From: Desulfuromonadales bacterium | GTDB taxonomy: Bacteria; Desulfobacterota; Desulfuromonadia; Desulfuromonadales; BM103 | Direction of reading: 5' to 3' | Assembly: GCA_030145205.1 (NCBI GenBank) | Contig: JAQYVZ010000010.1 | Span: 25,393 to 89,392 of the forward strand | Length of the DNA: 64,000 nucleotides | Shown: positions 54,618-63,800 of the stretch, piece by piece | Position numbering within the stretch: the stretch's first letter is position 1 | Layout of the letters: every line of letters begins with the position of its first letter | The notes under the pieces: generated by a model | What the model saw: only the letters and a program-made list of their open reading frames with translations | The model's database searches: none | What the model was told of the DNA's origin: nothing | Made by a program: the position numbers and the translations under genes

Positions 54618-56003
54618 TCAGGATTGGCTGACCGGTTTGGTCACAATGCGGGCAGCTGCCGGAGCGTCGCCCAGACCAGGGGCTGCGATGCCACTGCCGC
54701 CACCAACGTGGATGGTCTGGAAATCGGGGTAGGCTTCCATACCGATTTCGGAGACGTCGAGGCCACGGTACTCGTCTTCTTCACTGGCGCGGATACCGAT
54801 GGTGTACTTGATGGCGATCCAGACAATCGAGCTCGCGACCAGGACAAAGGCTGCCGTTGCTGCAACACCGATGAACTGGGTTACGAAACTGGCTTCGCTG
54901 TCAGTGAAAGGCACGGCCATGGTGCCCCAGATGCCGCAGACCAGGTGGACCGACAGGGCGCCGACCACGTCGTCAATCTTGAGTTTATCAAAGAAGGGAA
55001 CGGCCAGGACAACCAGCACACCACCGACAGCACCGATCAGGACCGCAGCACCGAGGGAAGGTGTCGCCGGACCGGCAGTAATCGAAACGAGACCGGCCAG
55101 TGCGCCGTTGAGGCCCATGGTGACGTCAACTTTTTTGTAAAGCAACTGAACCATAGCCATGGCTGCGATCATGCCGCCACAGGCTGCCATGTTGGTATTG
55201 GCGATAACATTAGACATTTCGATAGCAGAAGCAGCATCGCCCAGAGCGAGTACCGAGCCACCGTTGAAGCCGTACCAACCCATCCAGAGGATGAAGGTAC
55301 CGAGAGTTGCCAAAGGAATGTTGGAACCTGGCATCGGATTGACACGACCATCTTTGCTGAATTTACCTTTACGGGCACCGAGGATGATAGCGCCGGTCAG
55401 AGCGGCCCAGCCACCGACTGAGTGAACGATTGTGGACCCAGCGTAGTCAGAGAAACCCATCTCGGACAACCAGCCGCCACCCCAGCCCCAGGAGCCCTGG
55501 ATCGGGTAGATGATGCCGCACAGGATGGTGCAAAACAGCAGGAAGGGCCAGAGTTTGATGCGCTCGGCCACACAACCGGAAACGATCGAGCAAGCGGCGC
55601 CGCAGAAGACCATCTGGAAGAACCAGTCAGAGGAAGCAGAGTAGCCCCCAGAGAAATCACCGGCCAGCGCAGCAGCATCATCTGCCGCCCAGAGGCCGAA
55701 GGAGCCGATAAATCCGCCGTCAACACCCGCATACATCAGGTTATAACCAGACAGGTAGAACAAGATGCCGGCGATACCGAACAGGGAGATGTTCTTGAGG
55801 CAAATGGTCGCGACGTTCTTGGAACGGACCAGACCGGCTTCCAGCATACCAAAACCAGCGGCCATCCACATAACAAGGATACCCATGATCAGGAACGAGA
55901 AGGTATTGAGGACGTAAGAAAGTTCGGAAATCGGGGCGTCTTCCGCTAGTGCGATGACAGGTAAAACGAGAAAACTCAGCAGCAGAACAGAAATCTTTTT
56001 CAT
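54618..56003 (-). CDS. amtB: Ammonium transporter AmtB
   Basis: 461 residues with a cleavable signal peptide (MKKISVLLLSFLVLPVIALA, cut after ALA) and 11 membrane helices. Amt features: AGFGMLEAGLVRSKN, SGCVAERIKLWP, DYAGSTIVHSVGGW (pore His), LSVHLVCGIWGTMA (pore His), and the C-terminal DEYRGLDVSEIGMEAYP tail that docks PII. It follows glnK by 30 bp and is regulated through the same leader. Confidence 0.97.
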   Translation of the reverse strand: MKKISVLLLSFLVLPVIALAEDAPISELSYVLNTFSFLIMGILVMWMAAGFGMLEAGLVRSKNVATICLKNISLFGIAGILFYLSGYNLMYAGVDGGFIGSFGLWAADDAAALAGDFSGGYSASSDWFFQMVFCGAACSIVSGCVAERIKLWPFLLFCTILCGIIYPIQGSWGWGGGWLSEMGFSDYAGSTIVHSVGGWAALTGAIILGARKGKFSKDGRVNPMPGSNIPLATLGTFILWMGWYGFNGGSVLALGDAASAIEMSNVIANTNMAACGGMIAAMAMVQLLYKKVDVTMGLNGALAGLVSITAGPATPSLGAAVLIGAVGGVLVVLAVPFFDKLKIDDVVGALSVHLVCGIWGTMAVPFTDSEASFVTQFIGVAATAAFVLVASSIVWIAIKYTIGIRASEEDEYRGLDVSEIGMEAYPDFQTIHVGGGSGIAAPGLGDAPAAARIVTKPVSQS

Positions 56004-56033
56004 GACGTTATCTCCTTCAAATCAGTTTATTCT

Positions 56034-56501
<468 letters not shown>

Positions 56502-56523
56502 TTAAATCGTTGGCAGCTTATAT

Positions 56524-56539
56524 TGCAGTTGCCGTGCCA
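56524..56539 (-). promoter_or_regulatory. Sigma-54 promoter of glnK-amtB
   Basis: Minus strand TGGCACGGCAACTGCA: full TGGCACG -24 element and TGCA -12 element with GG-N10-GC spacing. Predicted start near 56512, leader of about 140 nt. Confidence 0.85.
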
Positions 56540-56640
56540 AAAATTAAAAATCTATAAAATCAGCTAGTTATAAAATCAAAACCCTTGAGACTTATTTTTT
56601 TTGCACATAAATCAATCAACATGCGTCACTCAGAGGCAGC

Positions 56641-58230
56641 TTATGCTGCGGGCAATCGCACCCGGAAAGTAGTGCCTTGTCCGAGAGTGCTCTCCAGCAG
56701 AATAGAGCCGGCATGCTCCTTGATGATATTGTCGCAGATGTACAAACCAAGGCCGGTCCCCTCCCCATCCGCCTTCGTGGTGAAAAAGGGCTGGAACACC
56801 TGCTCCTGCAACTCCTGGCTCATGCCAGGGCCATTATCCATGACCACCAACTCAACTTCATCATCCCCATGTGTCAGGGTTTGCAACTTGATCTGTCCCC
56901 CACGACCCAACGCCTGGGCAGCATTCATAATCAGGTTGATGACCACCTGTTTCAATTTGTTCGGGTCGGCGGAAACCAGCGGCAACACAGCAAGCTCAGT
57001 CTTCAGCTCAATTGACTGCTTCCGCAATTCAAAGCGCACCAGGTGCAGCACCTCTTCAACCAGGCTGCTGATTTCTACCATGCGATTCATCGACTTGCGT
57101 GGCTGAGAAAAAGAAAGAAGCCCACCAGTCAAGACACGCAGGCGGCCGACTTCATCGATAATACGCTCGGCCATTTCATTCTGAAACAAAGACAGTTCAC
57201 TGTCGCGGGTCAACAACTCCACGGCATATTTGATCACACCGAGGGGATTGTTGATTTCATGGGCGATCCCGGCAGAGAGGCGACCGACCTCAGCGAGCTT
57301 CTCCGTATGAATCGTCTGATCGAGCAGCCGTTGAAACTCCGTAATATCTTCAACGATCAGGGCGACGCCGGTCACCTTGTCGCCTTCACGCAAGGGGGCC
57401 AGGCGACGCTTCTGGATATGTCGTTCTCCGCCCAGGCCCCGGTGCAGTAGGCGCAGCTTGCCTGGTTTGCCGGTCTGCAGGACCTGTTGGATTCGTTCAA
57501 TAACCCCCTCACCAACCAGATTCGGGAACAAGGTGGCCACATCACAGCCGATTGCCTTGTCAGCCGGAACACCGCTCATCTCTTCAATGCGTCGGTTCCA
57601 GGAGGTGATCTTCATGTCGGCATCGACCGTGTAAATACCAAGGTTGACACTGCGGAGAATCCGATCATTGCTTTCATGCAGTTCCTGATAACGGCTGGAC
57701 ACCTGACGGAGTCCCTCGTAAAGCCGAGCATTTTCGATGGCAACCGCAGCCTGACCGGCAAGCGTCATCAGGGGGGCAATATCTCGTTCGGAGAAGGCAC
57801 CAGCACGGGTGCTCTCGACGTTGAACACGCCGACCAGCCGATCCCTGCAAACCAGCGGCACAGCTAGCTCGCTCATGGCGCCGGCGATGCCCTGAACATA
57901 ATCGGGGGACAGGCGGACGTCTGTAATCAGCACCGGTTCGGCTGTCGCCGCAACCTTGCCCATGACTCCCTGGCCGACCTTGATCGAGTGACTCATCGCT
58001 TCAGCGGAATAGCCGTAAGCAGTCACAACTTCGAGCTCCTGCGTTTCCTCGTCTAACAGTCGAATGATCGCATTGTCGAACTGGAAAACATCACGTGAGA
58101 CCTCAACCAGCTTGTCAAGCAGGGCACCCAACTCCGTAGTTGAGGCGAGTTCCTGTCCGACCTGGATCAGGGCTCCGAGCAATCGGTCAGACCGCTCAAT
58201 GTCTGCCATGGATATTTCGGTTACAAGCAT
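56641..58230 (-). CDS. Soluble GAF-PAS sensor histidine kinase
   Basis: 529 residues from ATG 58230; the longer frame (TTG 58311) starts upstream of the predicted promoter and is rejected. No membrane helix. GAF domain (about 25-165), PAS (about 180-295), HisKA with GRLSAGIAHEINNPLG, HATPase with NLIMNAAQAL, DNGPGMSQELQ and GEGTGLGLYICD. Being cytosolic with its own sigma-54 promoter and next to glnK-amtB, it is a good candidate for the nitrogen-sensing kinase of the ANTAR regulator at 45467-46030 (compare the Gnf kinases of Geobacter). The pairing is an inference. Confidence 0.92.
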   Translation of the reverse strand: MLVTEISMADIERSDRLLGALIQVGQELASTTELGALLDKLVEVSRDVFQFDNAIIRLLDEETQELEVVTAYGYSAEAMSHSIKVGQGVMGKVAATAEPVLITDVRLSPDYVQGIAGAMSELAVPLVCRDRLVGVFNVESTRAGAFSERDIAPLMTLAGQAAVAIENARLYEGLRQVSSRYQELHESNDRILRSVNLGIYTVDADMKITSWNRRIEEMSGVPADKAIGCDVATLFPNLVGEGVIERIQQVLQTGKPGKLRLLHRGLGGERHIQKRRLAPLREGDKVTGVALIVEDITEFQRLLDQTIHTEKLAEVGRLSAGIAHEINNPLGVIKYAVELLTRDSELSLFQNEMAERIIDEVGRLRVLTGGLLSFSQPRKSMNRMVEISSLVEEVLHLVRFELRKQSIELKTELAVLPLVSADPNKLKQVVINLIMNAAQALGRGGQIKLQTLTHGDDEVELVVMDNGPGMSQELQEQVFQPFFTTKADGEGTGLGLYICDNIIKEHAGSILLESTLGQGTTFRVRLPAA

Positions 58231-58289
58231 ACTGTTGCCGTCTCTTTCCTGTCGCTCCCTGTAATGCCTGTCAATCTGCACATTTTTTA

Positions 58290-58305
58290 AGCACGCATGG
58301 TGCCA
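58290..58305 (-). promoter_or_regulatory. Sigma-54 promoter of the GAF-PAS kinase
   Basis: Minus strand TGGCACCATGCGTGCT, GG-N10-GC spacing. Start predicted near 58278, leader of about 48 nt to ATG 58230. Confidence 0.75.
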
Positions 58306-58548
58306 AAGCAATCATCTTCAGGCATTGCGACCCAAAGTCGGTCGCAATCAACCCGCTGCCAAAAAGTGAAGGACATAACAAACCAGCATGAAACGCAAAG
58401 CCAACTTGCTGGAAATACAGAGGAATTAAAATTATTCTATTCCGGCATCCCGACTCCGACAACGAATCACGAGAAAAAACTCCACAGCCACACCCTGATA
58501 TTCTGCATAAGCAGTGCCGACCTTCCAGACCGAGGACCGAATAAAGGC

Positions 58549-58578
58549 TTGTCCATGACCCGACCTTCTGTTTATACT
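58549..58578 (+). promoter_or_regulatory. Possible sigma-70 promoter of the leader/sRNA
   Basis: TTGTCC (58549-58554), 18-bp spacer, TATACT (58573-58578). The stretch 58306-58548 before it shows no gene or structure I recognise. Confidence 0.45.
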
Positions 58579-58584
58579 GTCCTT

Positions 58585-58815
58585 AACGAGAATTTGAAGT
58601 TCTCTGCCCTGCAAGTGAGGCTGCAACGCCCACGCGGAATATTTTAGAATCGGGAGAGTTTCAGAAGTGTGGTGAGCCAGCCCGTTTTCAAGCGGGACGC
58701 CTGAAGCACTGATAAGCTTTCCCACCTGGTCAGTCGTCGATGTGAGGCCACGGGCCCACGGCAGGCGTGGAGAACCCAGCAAGAGGCGTCGGGACAAAAA
58801 CCGACGCCTTTTTAT
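58585..58815 (+). ncRNA. Unclassified structured RNA (leader or small RNA)
   Basis: About 230 nt between a promoter-like sequence and an intrinsic terminator, without a credible reading frame. Self-complementary parts include GCCCG...CGGG (58692-58707 region), CCACGC against GCGTGG (58628 and 58767 regions) and the terminator stem. I compared it by eye with cobalamin, GEMM, TPP, FMN, SAM, SRP, RNase P and 6S consensus motifs and found no match. It may be a riboswitch-like leader of the TraB-family gene or an independent sRNA. Confidence 0.4.
58784..58813 (+). terminator. Intrinsic terminator upstream of the TraB-family gene
   Basis: AGGCGTCGG / CCGACGCCT, 9-bp perfect stem, 8-nt loop, followed by TTTT. 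It lies 45 bp before the start codon at 58859, so it separates the RNA from the gene or attenuates it. Confidence 0.8.
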
Positions 58816-58858
58816 GTCGTAAAAAGGGCCACTTGATGGCCCGTTGAAAGATAGGTTC

Positions 58859-60043
58859 ATGGATCAAGAGACGATTGCTTCCGAAGCTGACATCACCCGG
58901 ATCACCCTTGATGGCCGCGAGATACTCCTGGTTGGCACGGCCCACGTTTCACAAGCGTCGGTCGACATCGTCATACAAACGATACAGGAAGAGGATCCGG
59001 ACACTGTCTGTGTGGAACTGGATGAGCAGCGACACAAAGCGCTACGCAACCCGCGACACTGGGAATCGCTCAACCTGACCCAGGTACTGCGCAAGGGTCA
59101 GGCACCCTTTCTGCTGGCAAACCTGGTTCTGTCTGCCTTTCAGAAGCGTATGGGACTGCAGACCGGGGTCAAGCCGGGGGCAGAACTGGCCGCCGCGGCA
59201 GAGACCGCGGAGGACCTCGAAAAGCAGGTCTGTCTGGTCGACCGGGAGATCCGCACGACTTTGCTGCGCGCCTGGCGCACGGCCAGCCTTTGGAAAAAAT
59301 TCAACCTGCTCGCCAGTCTTCTCGCCAGCATGTTCGACTCCCGCGAAATCGACGAAGAGGAACTCGCCCGCCTGCGTCAAAGTGACACTCTCACGGCCAT
59401 GCTGGATGAAATGGCCGAGTTTCTGCCTTCCGTCAAACGAATCCTGGTTGACGAGCGGGATACCTATATGGCCGACCTGATTCGCAAAGCACCCGGCGAC
59501 AAGGTTATGGCGGTGGTTGGTGCAGCGCACATTCCGGGCATCACCCGCCAGATCAACCAGGAAATTTCACCGGAAACGATTGCCGATATTTCGACCATCC
59601 CACCGAAGTCATCTTTCTCGAAAATTGTTCCCTGGATGATTCCCGCGGTGGTAGTGCTACTGTTCGTCGTCGGCTTCCTCTCTGGCAACACCGACAAAAT
59701 GGCCGACGCAGCCATCGCCTGGATTCTGGCCAATGGCCTGCTGTCAGCCCTCGGCGCGCTGATCGCCCTAGGTCACCCCCTGACCATTCTGTCAGCCTTT
59801 GTGGCCGCCCCCCTGACCTCTCTTAACCCGACCATCGGCGCCGGCTTTGTGACCGGCCTGGTGCAAGCCAGCCTGGTTCAACCACAGGTGCGCGATCTGG
59901 AAAAGGTCGGCGAGGACATCTCCTCTACCTCCGGCTGGTGGCGTAACCGCCTGACTCGCGTCCTGCTGGTATTTCTGCTCTCCTCTCTCGGCTCAGCCAT
60001 CGGCACCTTGGTGGCGTTCGGCTGGCTTAAAAATCTGCTTTAG
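58859..60043 (+). CDS. TraB/PrgY-family membrane protein
   Basis: 394 residues from ATG 58859 (an in-frame TTG at 58844 is possible). The N-terminal TraB domain has the family's GTAHVSQASVDIV motif, CVELDEQRHKAL, the VDEREDTYMA-like VDERDTYMADLI and GAAHIPGI; the C-terminal part has about four membrane helices (WMIPAVVVLLFVVGFLSG and following). PrgY/TraB was first described as a pheromone-shutdown protein in enterococci and the fold is related to metalloproteases (TIKI); its role in Gram-negative anaerobes is unknown. Confidence 0.88.
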   Translation: MDQETIASEADITRITLDGREILLVGTAHVSQASVDIVIQTIQEEDPDTVCVELDEQRHKALRNPRHWESLNLTQVLRKGQAPFLLANLVLSAFQKRMGLQTGVKPGAELAAAAETAEDLEKQVCLVDREIRTTLLRAWRTASLWKKFNLLASLLASMFDSREIDEEELARLRQSDTLTAMLDEMAEFLPSVKRILVDERDTYMADLIRKAPGDKVMAVVGAAHIPGITRQINQEISPETIADISTIPPKSSFSKIVPWMIPAVVVLLFVVGFLSGNTDKMADAAIAWILANGLLSALGALIALGHPLTILSAFVAAPLTSLNPTIGAGFVTGLVQASLVQPQVRDLEKVGEDISSTSGWWRNRLTRVLLVFLLSSLGSAIGTLVAFGWLKNLL

Positions 60044-60241
60044 CGACACAGCTCAAACCGCGAGTCCAAGCCTCCGGTTTGTCCCTCGGCACGTGCCTTC
60101 TTCCCATAAGTAATGCCCAGCAATTAATTATTACTAAATCGGTCAACTTTAAACCGAAATTGTGATAGACTGCAGAGAAAGAAGTCAATTACACCTTTCC
60201 CACATCCAGGGTAGCAGCTACCACCCTGAGGGGAGAAAGAC

Positions 60242-60679
60242 ATGAACTCTTTGAAATGGGCCGTCGTATTATGCTTGGCAGTCTTTGGCCTGCTGGCCTG
60301 CGGACCGACACAGGCCCAGCACGCCGGGCATTCCGAGACGACCGACACACCGGAAAGAATCACGATCGATAAGATCCTGACTAAAATGCAGAGCGGTGAG
60401 CAGATTGTATTTCTCGACAGCCGCAACGATCACGCCTGGAGCCAGGCGACCAGCAAGATCCCTGGCGCCCTCCGGGTGAGCAATAACGGTCATTTGCGGC
60501 AACTGATAAATGAACTGCCAAAGGATCAGTTTGTGGTGACTTACTGCACCTGAGGCGGGGAGGAATCGAGCGCCAGTTTGGCGCGCGCAATGCTTGACGT
60601 TGGCTACCAGCAGGTTTACCCGTTGAAAGGTGGTTTGAACGCCTGGCTGGAAGCAGGACAACCGATGGAGCCCAAATAA
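60242..60679 (+). CDS. Lipoprotein rhodanese, predicted selenoprotein (UGA at codon 104)
   Basis: 145 residues when the TGA at 60551-60553 is read as selenocysteine. Signal peptide with lipobox LLAC (Cys20). Rhodanese domain about 40-140: IVFLDSRNDHAWSQATSKIPGA (in part), then YCT-U-GGEESSASLARAML, GYQQVYPLKGGLNAWLEAGQP and TAA at 60677-60679. The frame after TGA continues the rhodanese fold without break, including the C-terminal LKGGLNAW signature. Related rhodaneses read YCTCPNEATSA here, so Sec replaces a Cys at the likely catalytic position. A SECIS-like hairpin follows the TGA. GGGGAG precedes the ATG. Conventional calling would cut it at residue 103. Confidence 0.85.
60570..60584 (+). 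promoter_or_regulatory. Bacterial SECIS-like hairpin
   Basis: GCGCCA, loop GTT, TGGCGC: a perfect 6-bp stem starting 17 nt after the UGA, with G as the first loop base. This fits the bacterial SECIS position (stem-loop within about 16-37 nt of UGA) and the usual G in the apical loop bound by SelB. Confidence 0.65.
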
Positions 60680-60755
60680 GGGCCCCGATATCAATCCAAC
60701 ACACCGGACAGGTTCTTTGCTACGGGTCCGGCTGGGCACAAACGAATAGCCCTCA

Positions 60756-60791
60756 CAAACGAGGGGTCCTTCATGAAGGACCCCTCGTTTG
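60756..60791. terminator. Long hairpin between convergent rhodanese and autotransporter genes
   Basis: CAAACGAGGGGTCCTT / AAGGACCCCTCGTTTG, 16-bp perfect stem with loop CATG. The T-runs are short, but the stem is strong; a shared terminator is likely. Confidence 0.7.
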
Positions 60792-60833
60792 AAGACTAAG
60801 AGACAGCTCGGGGCTATCCCTGCTTTTCCTGCC

Positions 60834-63800
60834 TTACCAGAGTAACGAGAATCCGCCAGAGAAAGAGTGTGCGGTCCTCTCATCATTCAACTCAACCGTA
60901 TAATTCAAACTGAGCCGCATGAAACCATCAATTAGCTTGAAGCCCCCACTGATCTCCATGCCATTGCGCCCTATTTCAATCCCTTCGACGCTGAAGTCGC
61001 CGGCAGTCGGCGCTCCCGCGAAATTCGCGGTAACGACATCATTACTGTCGGCAAGTTCATGTAGCCACTTAACCGACAATTCCGGAACAAAACTGGCTTT
61101 CCGGTTGATCTGTACCGGACGGTTAACGCGCAGTCCGGGGAAGATTTTCCACGACTGCGTTGAACGACCATCGATCTCCAGGTTGAGGTCTCCTGCCCCT
61201 TTTTCTACAAACCCGTCCTGATCGAAGTAAATATAACGACTGCCAATGAACGACTGAAGGTTGATACCTGAAGTTGTTGCCACATGCCCAACTTCTGCCG
61301 AAACCGACCACTCTTCGCCGTCATAATCCCCTTCAGCCTTCCGGTTCAGGTCACCCATGACAATCCGTCGGTCCGACTCAATCTGATTATCAGCATAGGC
61401 GACCAGTCCATCGAGGTAGAAGCCATTCTTTTCATAGTTACCGTAAAGACCAACCTGGACGCCGCTCACCTCAGCCGAGTCAGATTGCGTGGTATGAATA
61501 TCGGAAGTTCCATAGCCGCCGGTCATGCCAAGGTGACCATACGGGCCGACAGGAAAGTCGACCCCTACGGCGGCTCCGGAAACCTCGTAGTCGTAGCCAG
61601 CCGCGTTTTCGTCCGCATCAACCTCGCCATCCACACCATACAGATGAACCCAGAGGTTTCGGTCTCTACGCTTCTCGCTATTAAGAGGCCCGAGGTTGGT
61701 GATATCGCCCGCCATGGCCAACATCACACCGTCGAGTGGGTCAAGCCTCGCCATAGCACCCTGGTTGACCTGATGAATATCATTCATCCGTGTACCGATC
61801 GCCCCGTGGAACGACTCAATCAAACCGAACGATGCAAACGGGATCGCCGTATGGATCTTCTGTCCACCCATTTCGTCAAGCGCGGCCCGGCGTCCTTCTT
61901 CATCCAGACCGTCGACAAAGAGATCGAGGACATCGGCCAGGTCGCCTACAAATGTCGTGGGGGCAATCGTCGTCAGAACCTTGGATACGGCTCTCTGATT
62001 GGCGGTTTCCGCGCCTCCCAACTTGGCAAAGTCGATGTCATTGCGGATTAGAATCAGCTCCACCAAACGCGGATTATCGTAATACAATATCGGGTTAAGT
62101 TCGGGCAGATCGACTGTCACCGTATTATAAACTCCGCTCACGCCCTCTTCGGTTCTCAAAATATCGTAGAAAGTTCGCCTCTGGTAATCCTCGGAAATCT
62201 CCGTGGGATCGGTGATGACCTCAACAGTCCCACCCAACAGAGTGGCACCGCCAGTCACAATCACCTGATCATGTTCTCCGGCACCATTAACCTCCACTTC
62301 ATGCACAGAGTCGGGAGCCGAGACATACTCATCGGTTACGAATGTCCCGATGGTATTGCCGGGAGCAAAGGTTCCCTCGTTGACGACAGTCCCGTGAACG
62401 ACACCGTTGCCAGTCAGAAGGCCATCAGTCGTGACCATCACGTCGGAGACCAACGAACCGTTAAGCAGTAATCCACCATTGTAGATGGTTGTGGTCCCAA
62501 CAAAGGTATTGCCCCCCGACAATTCGAACTGACCGGAACCGACCTTATTCAAGTCGCCATCTCCCTGGATGGAGCCGGAGAACAGGGTGCTGGCGTCGTT
62601 ACCGCCGGTCGTCAGCACAGCCGAATTGAGCAGAACAAAACCGTGGCCAATCAACGAACCAATGGTCTCGTCGTAACCATTCTGCATATCGAGAATGCGA
62701 TCGACCCTGACCACCGCCAGGTCATTCAGCACTTCGTTTTCATCCAGAGACAGGGTCCCGAATACAACGTCAACTGTCTCAGCCAGGGTGGCGGCATTCA
62801 ACACAACAGTCCCGCCGGTTGTCTTGCTGATTGCACCGGTTCCCAGGGCGCTATTGACTTGACCTAATTGCAGGTCATAAGTTGCCGCTGTCAACAGACC
62901 ACCACCTACGGTGTCGTCCAGCAGACCGGCTTCCAACGTCACGCTACCAAGCGTTTCATCGTAGCCGTTGATATCATATGCACCGCCAGCGACGCGCAGG
63001 CTGCCGCTGTTGTAGAGTACTTCATCAGCACCGGATTGCAGCACACCCGCAACAACCGTGGTCTCGCCGGTGTAGGTGTTACTTCCGGAGATTGTCATCG
63101 TGCCGGCACCGGTCTTGGTCACCGTGCCGTTGCCATTGATCACACCGCTAAAGGTTGTATCGGCATCGTTGCCACCGGTGGTCAGCGCGCCAACACCCAG
63201 ATCAACATCACCGGACCCGGCCAGTGAGCCGATTGTCTCGGTGTGGTCGTTGAGGTCGAGTTGAGTGCCACTGGACATGGTCACCGCAGCGGTATTGTAG
63301 ATCACTTCATCTTCGTCCAGCTGCAGCAGACCGCCGGTGATGTCCACCGTCGCCGCCAGAGTGGCCGCGTTCAGGACTACCGTCCCGCCGGTTGTCTTAC
63401 TGATTGCACCGGTCCCCAGGGCACTGTTGACCTGGCCATTCTGCAGGTCGTAGGTCAATGCGGTCAGCAGGCCACCGCCAACAGTATCGTCGAGCGTGCC
63501 GTCAAACAGGGCAACACTGCCGATGGTCTCGTTGAACCCGTTCACGTCAAACGTGGCGCCGGTTACAACTTGCAGGGCTCCACTATTGTAGAGCACCTCG
63601 TCAGCACCGGACTGCAGCACGCCCTCCTCGACCGTGGTCATTCCGGTGTAGGTGTTGCCGCCGGAGAGCGTCATGGTACCGGCACCGGTCTTGGTCACCG
63701 TGCCACTGCCGCTGATGACACCACTGAAGAGTGTATCGGCACCGTTGCCACCGGTCGTCAAAGCGCCAACACCCAGATCGACATCACCGGCGCCAGCCAG

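Noticed and set aside
58650..58760. Possible GEMM (c-di-GMP) or SRP-like RNA, because of GGGACGC...AAGC and CACCTGGTCAG
   Set aside because: The invariant bases (GGCAAAC of GEMM; GGAAGGAAGCAGCC of SRP RNA) are absent.
58432..58860. 142-codon minus-strand frame across the structured RNA region
   Set aside because: No domain, and it runs antisense through a perfect terminator hairpin; the region is better read as non-coding.
60082..60110. Ordinary hairpins in the rhodanese 5' region
   Set aside because: Only short imperfect stems; nothing beyond what GC content would give.
60242..60553. Rhodanese as a truncated pseudogene ending at TGA
   Set aside because: The frame after TGA completes the domain with no other damage, and a SECIS-like hairpin is in the right place; selenocysteine is the better explanation.
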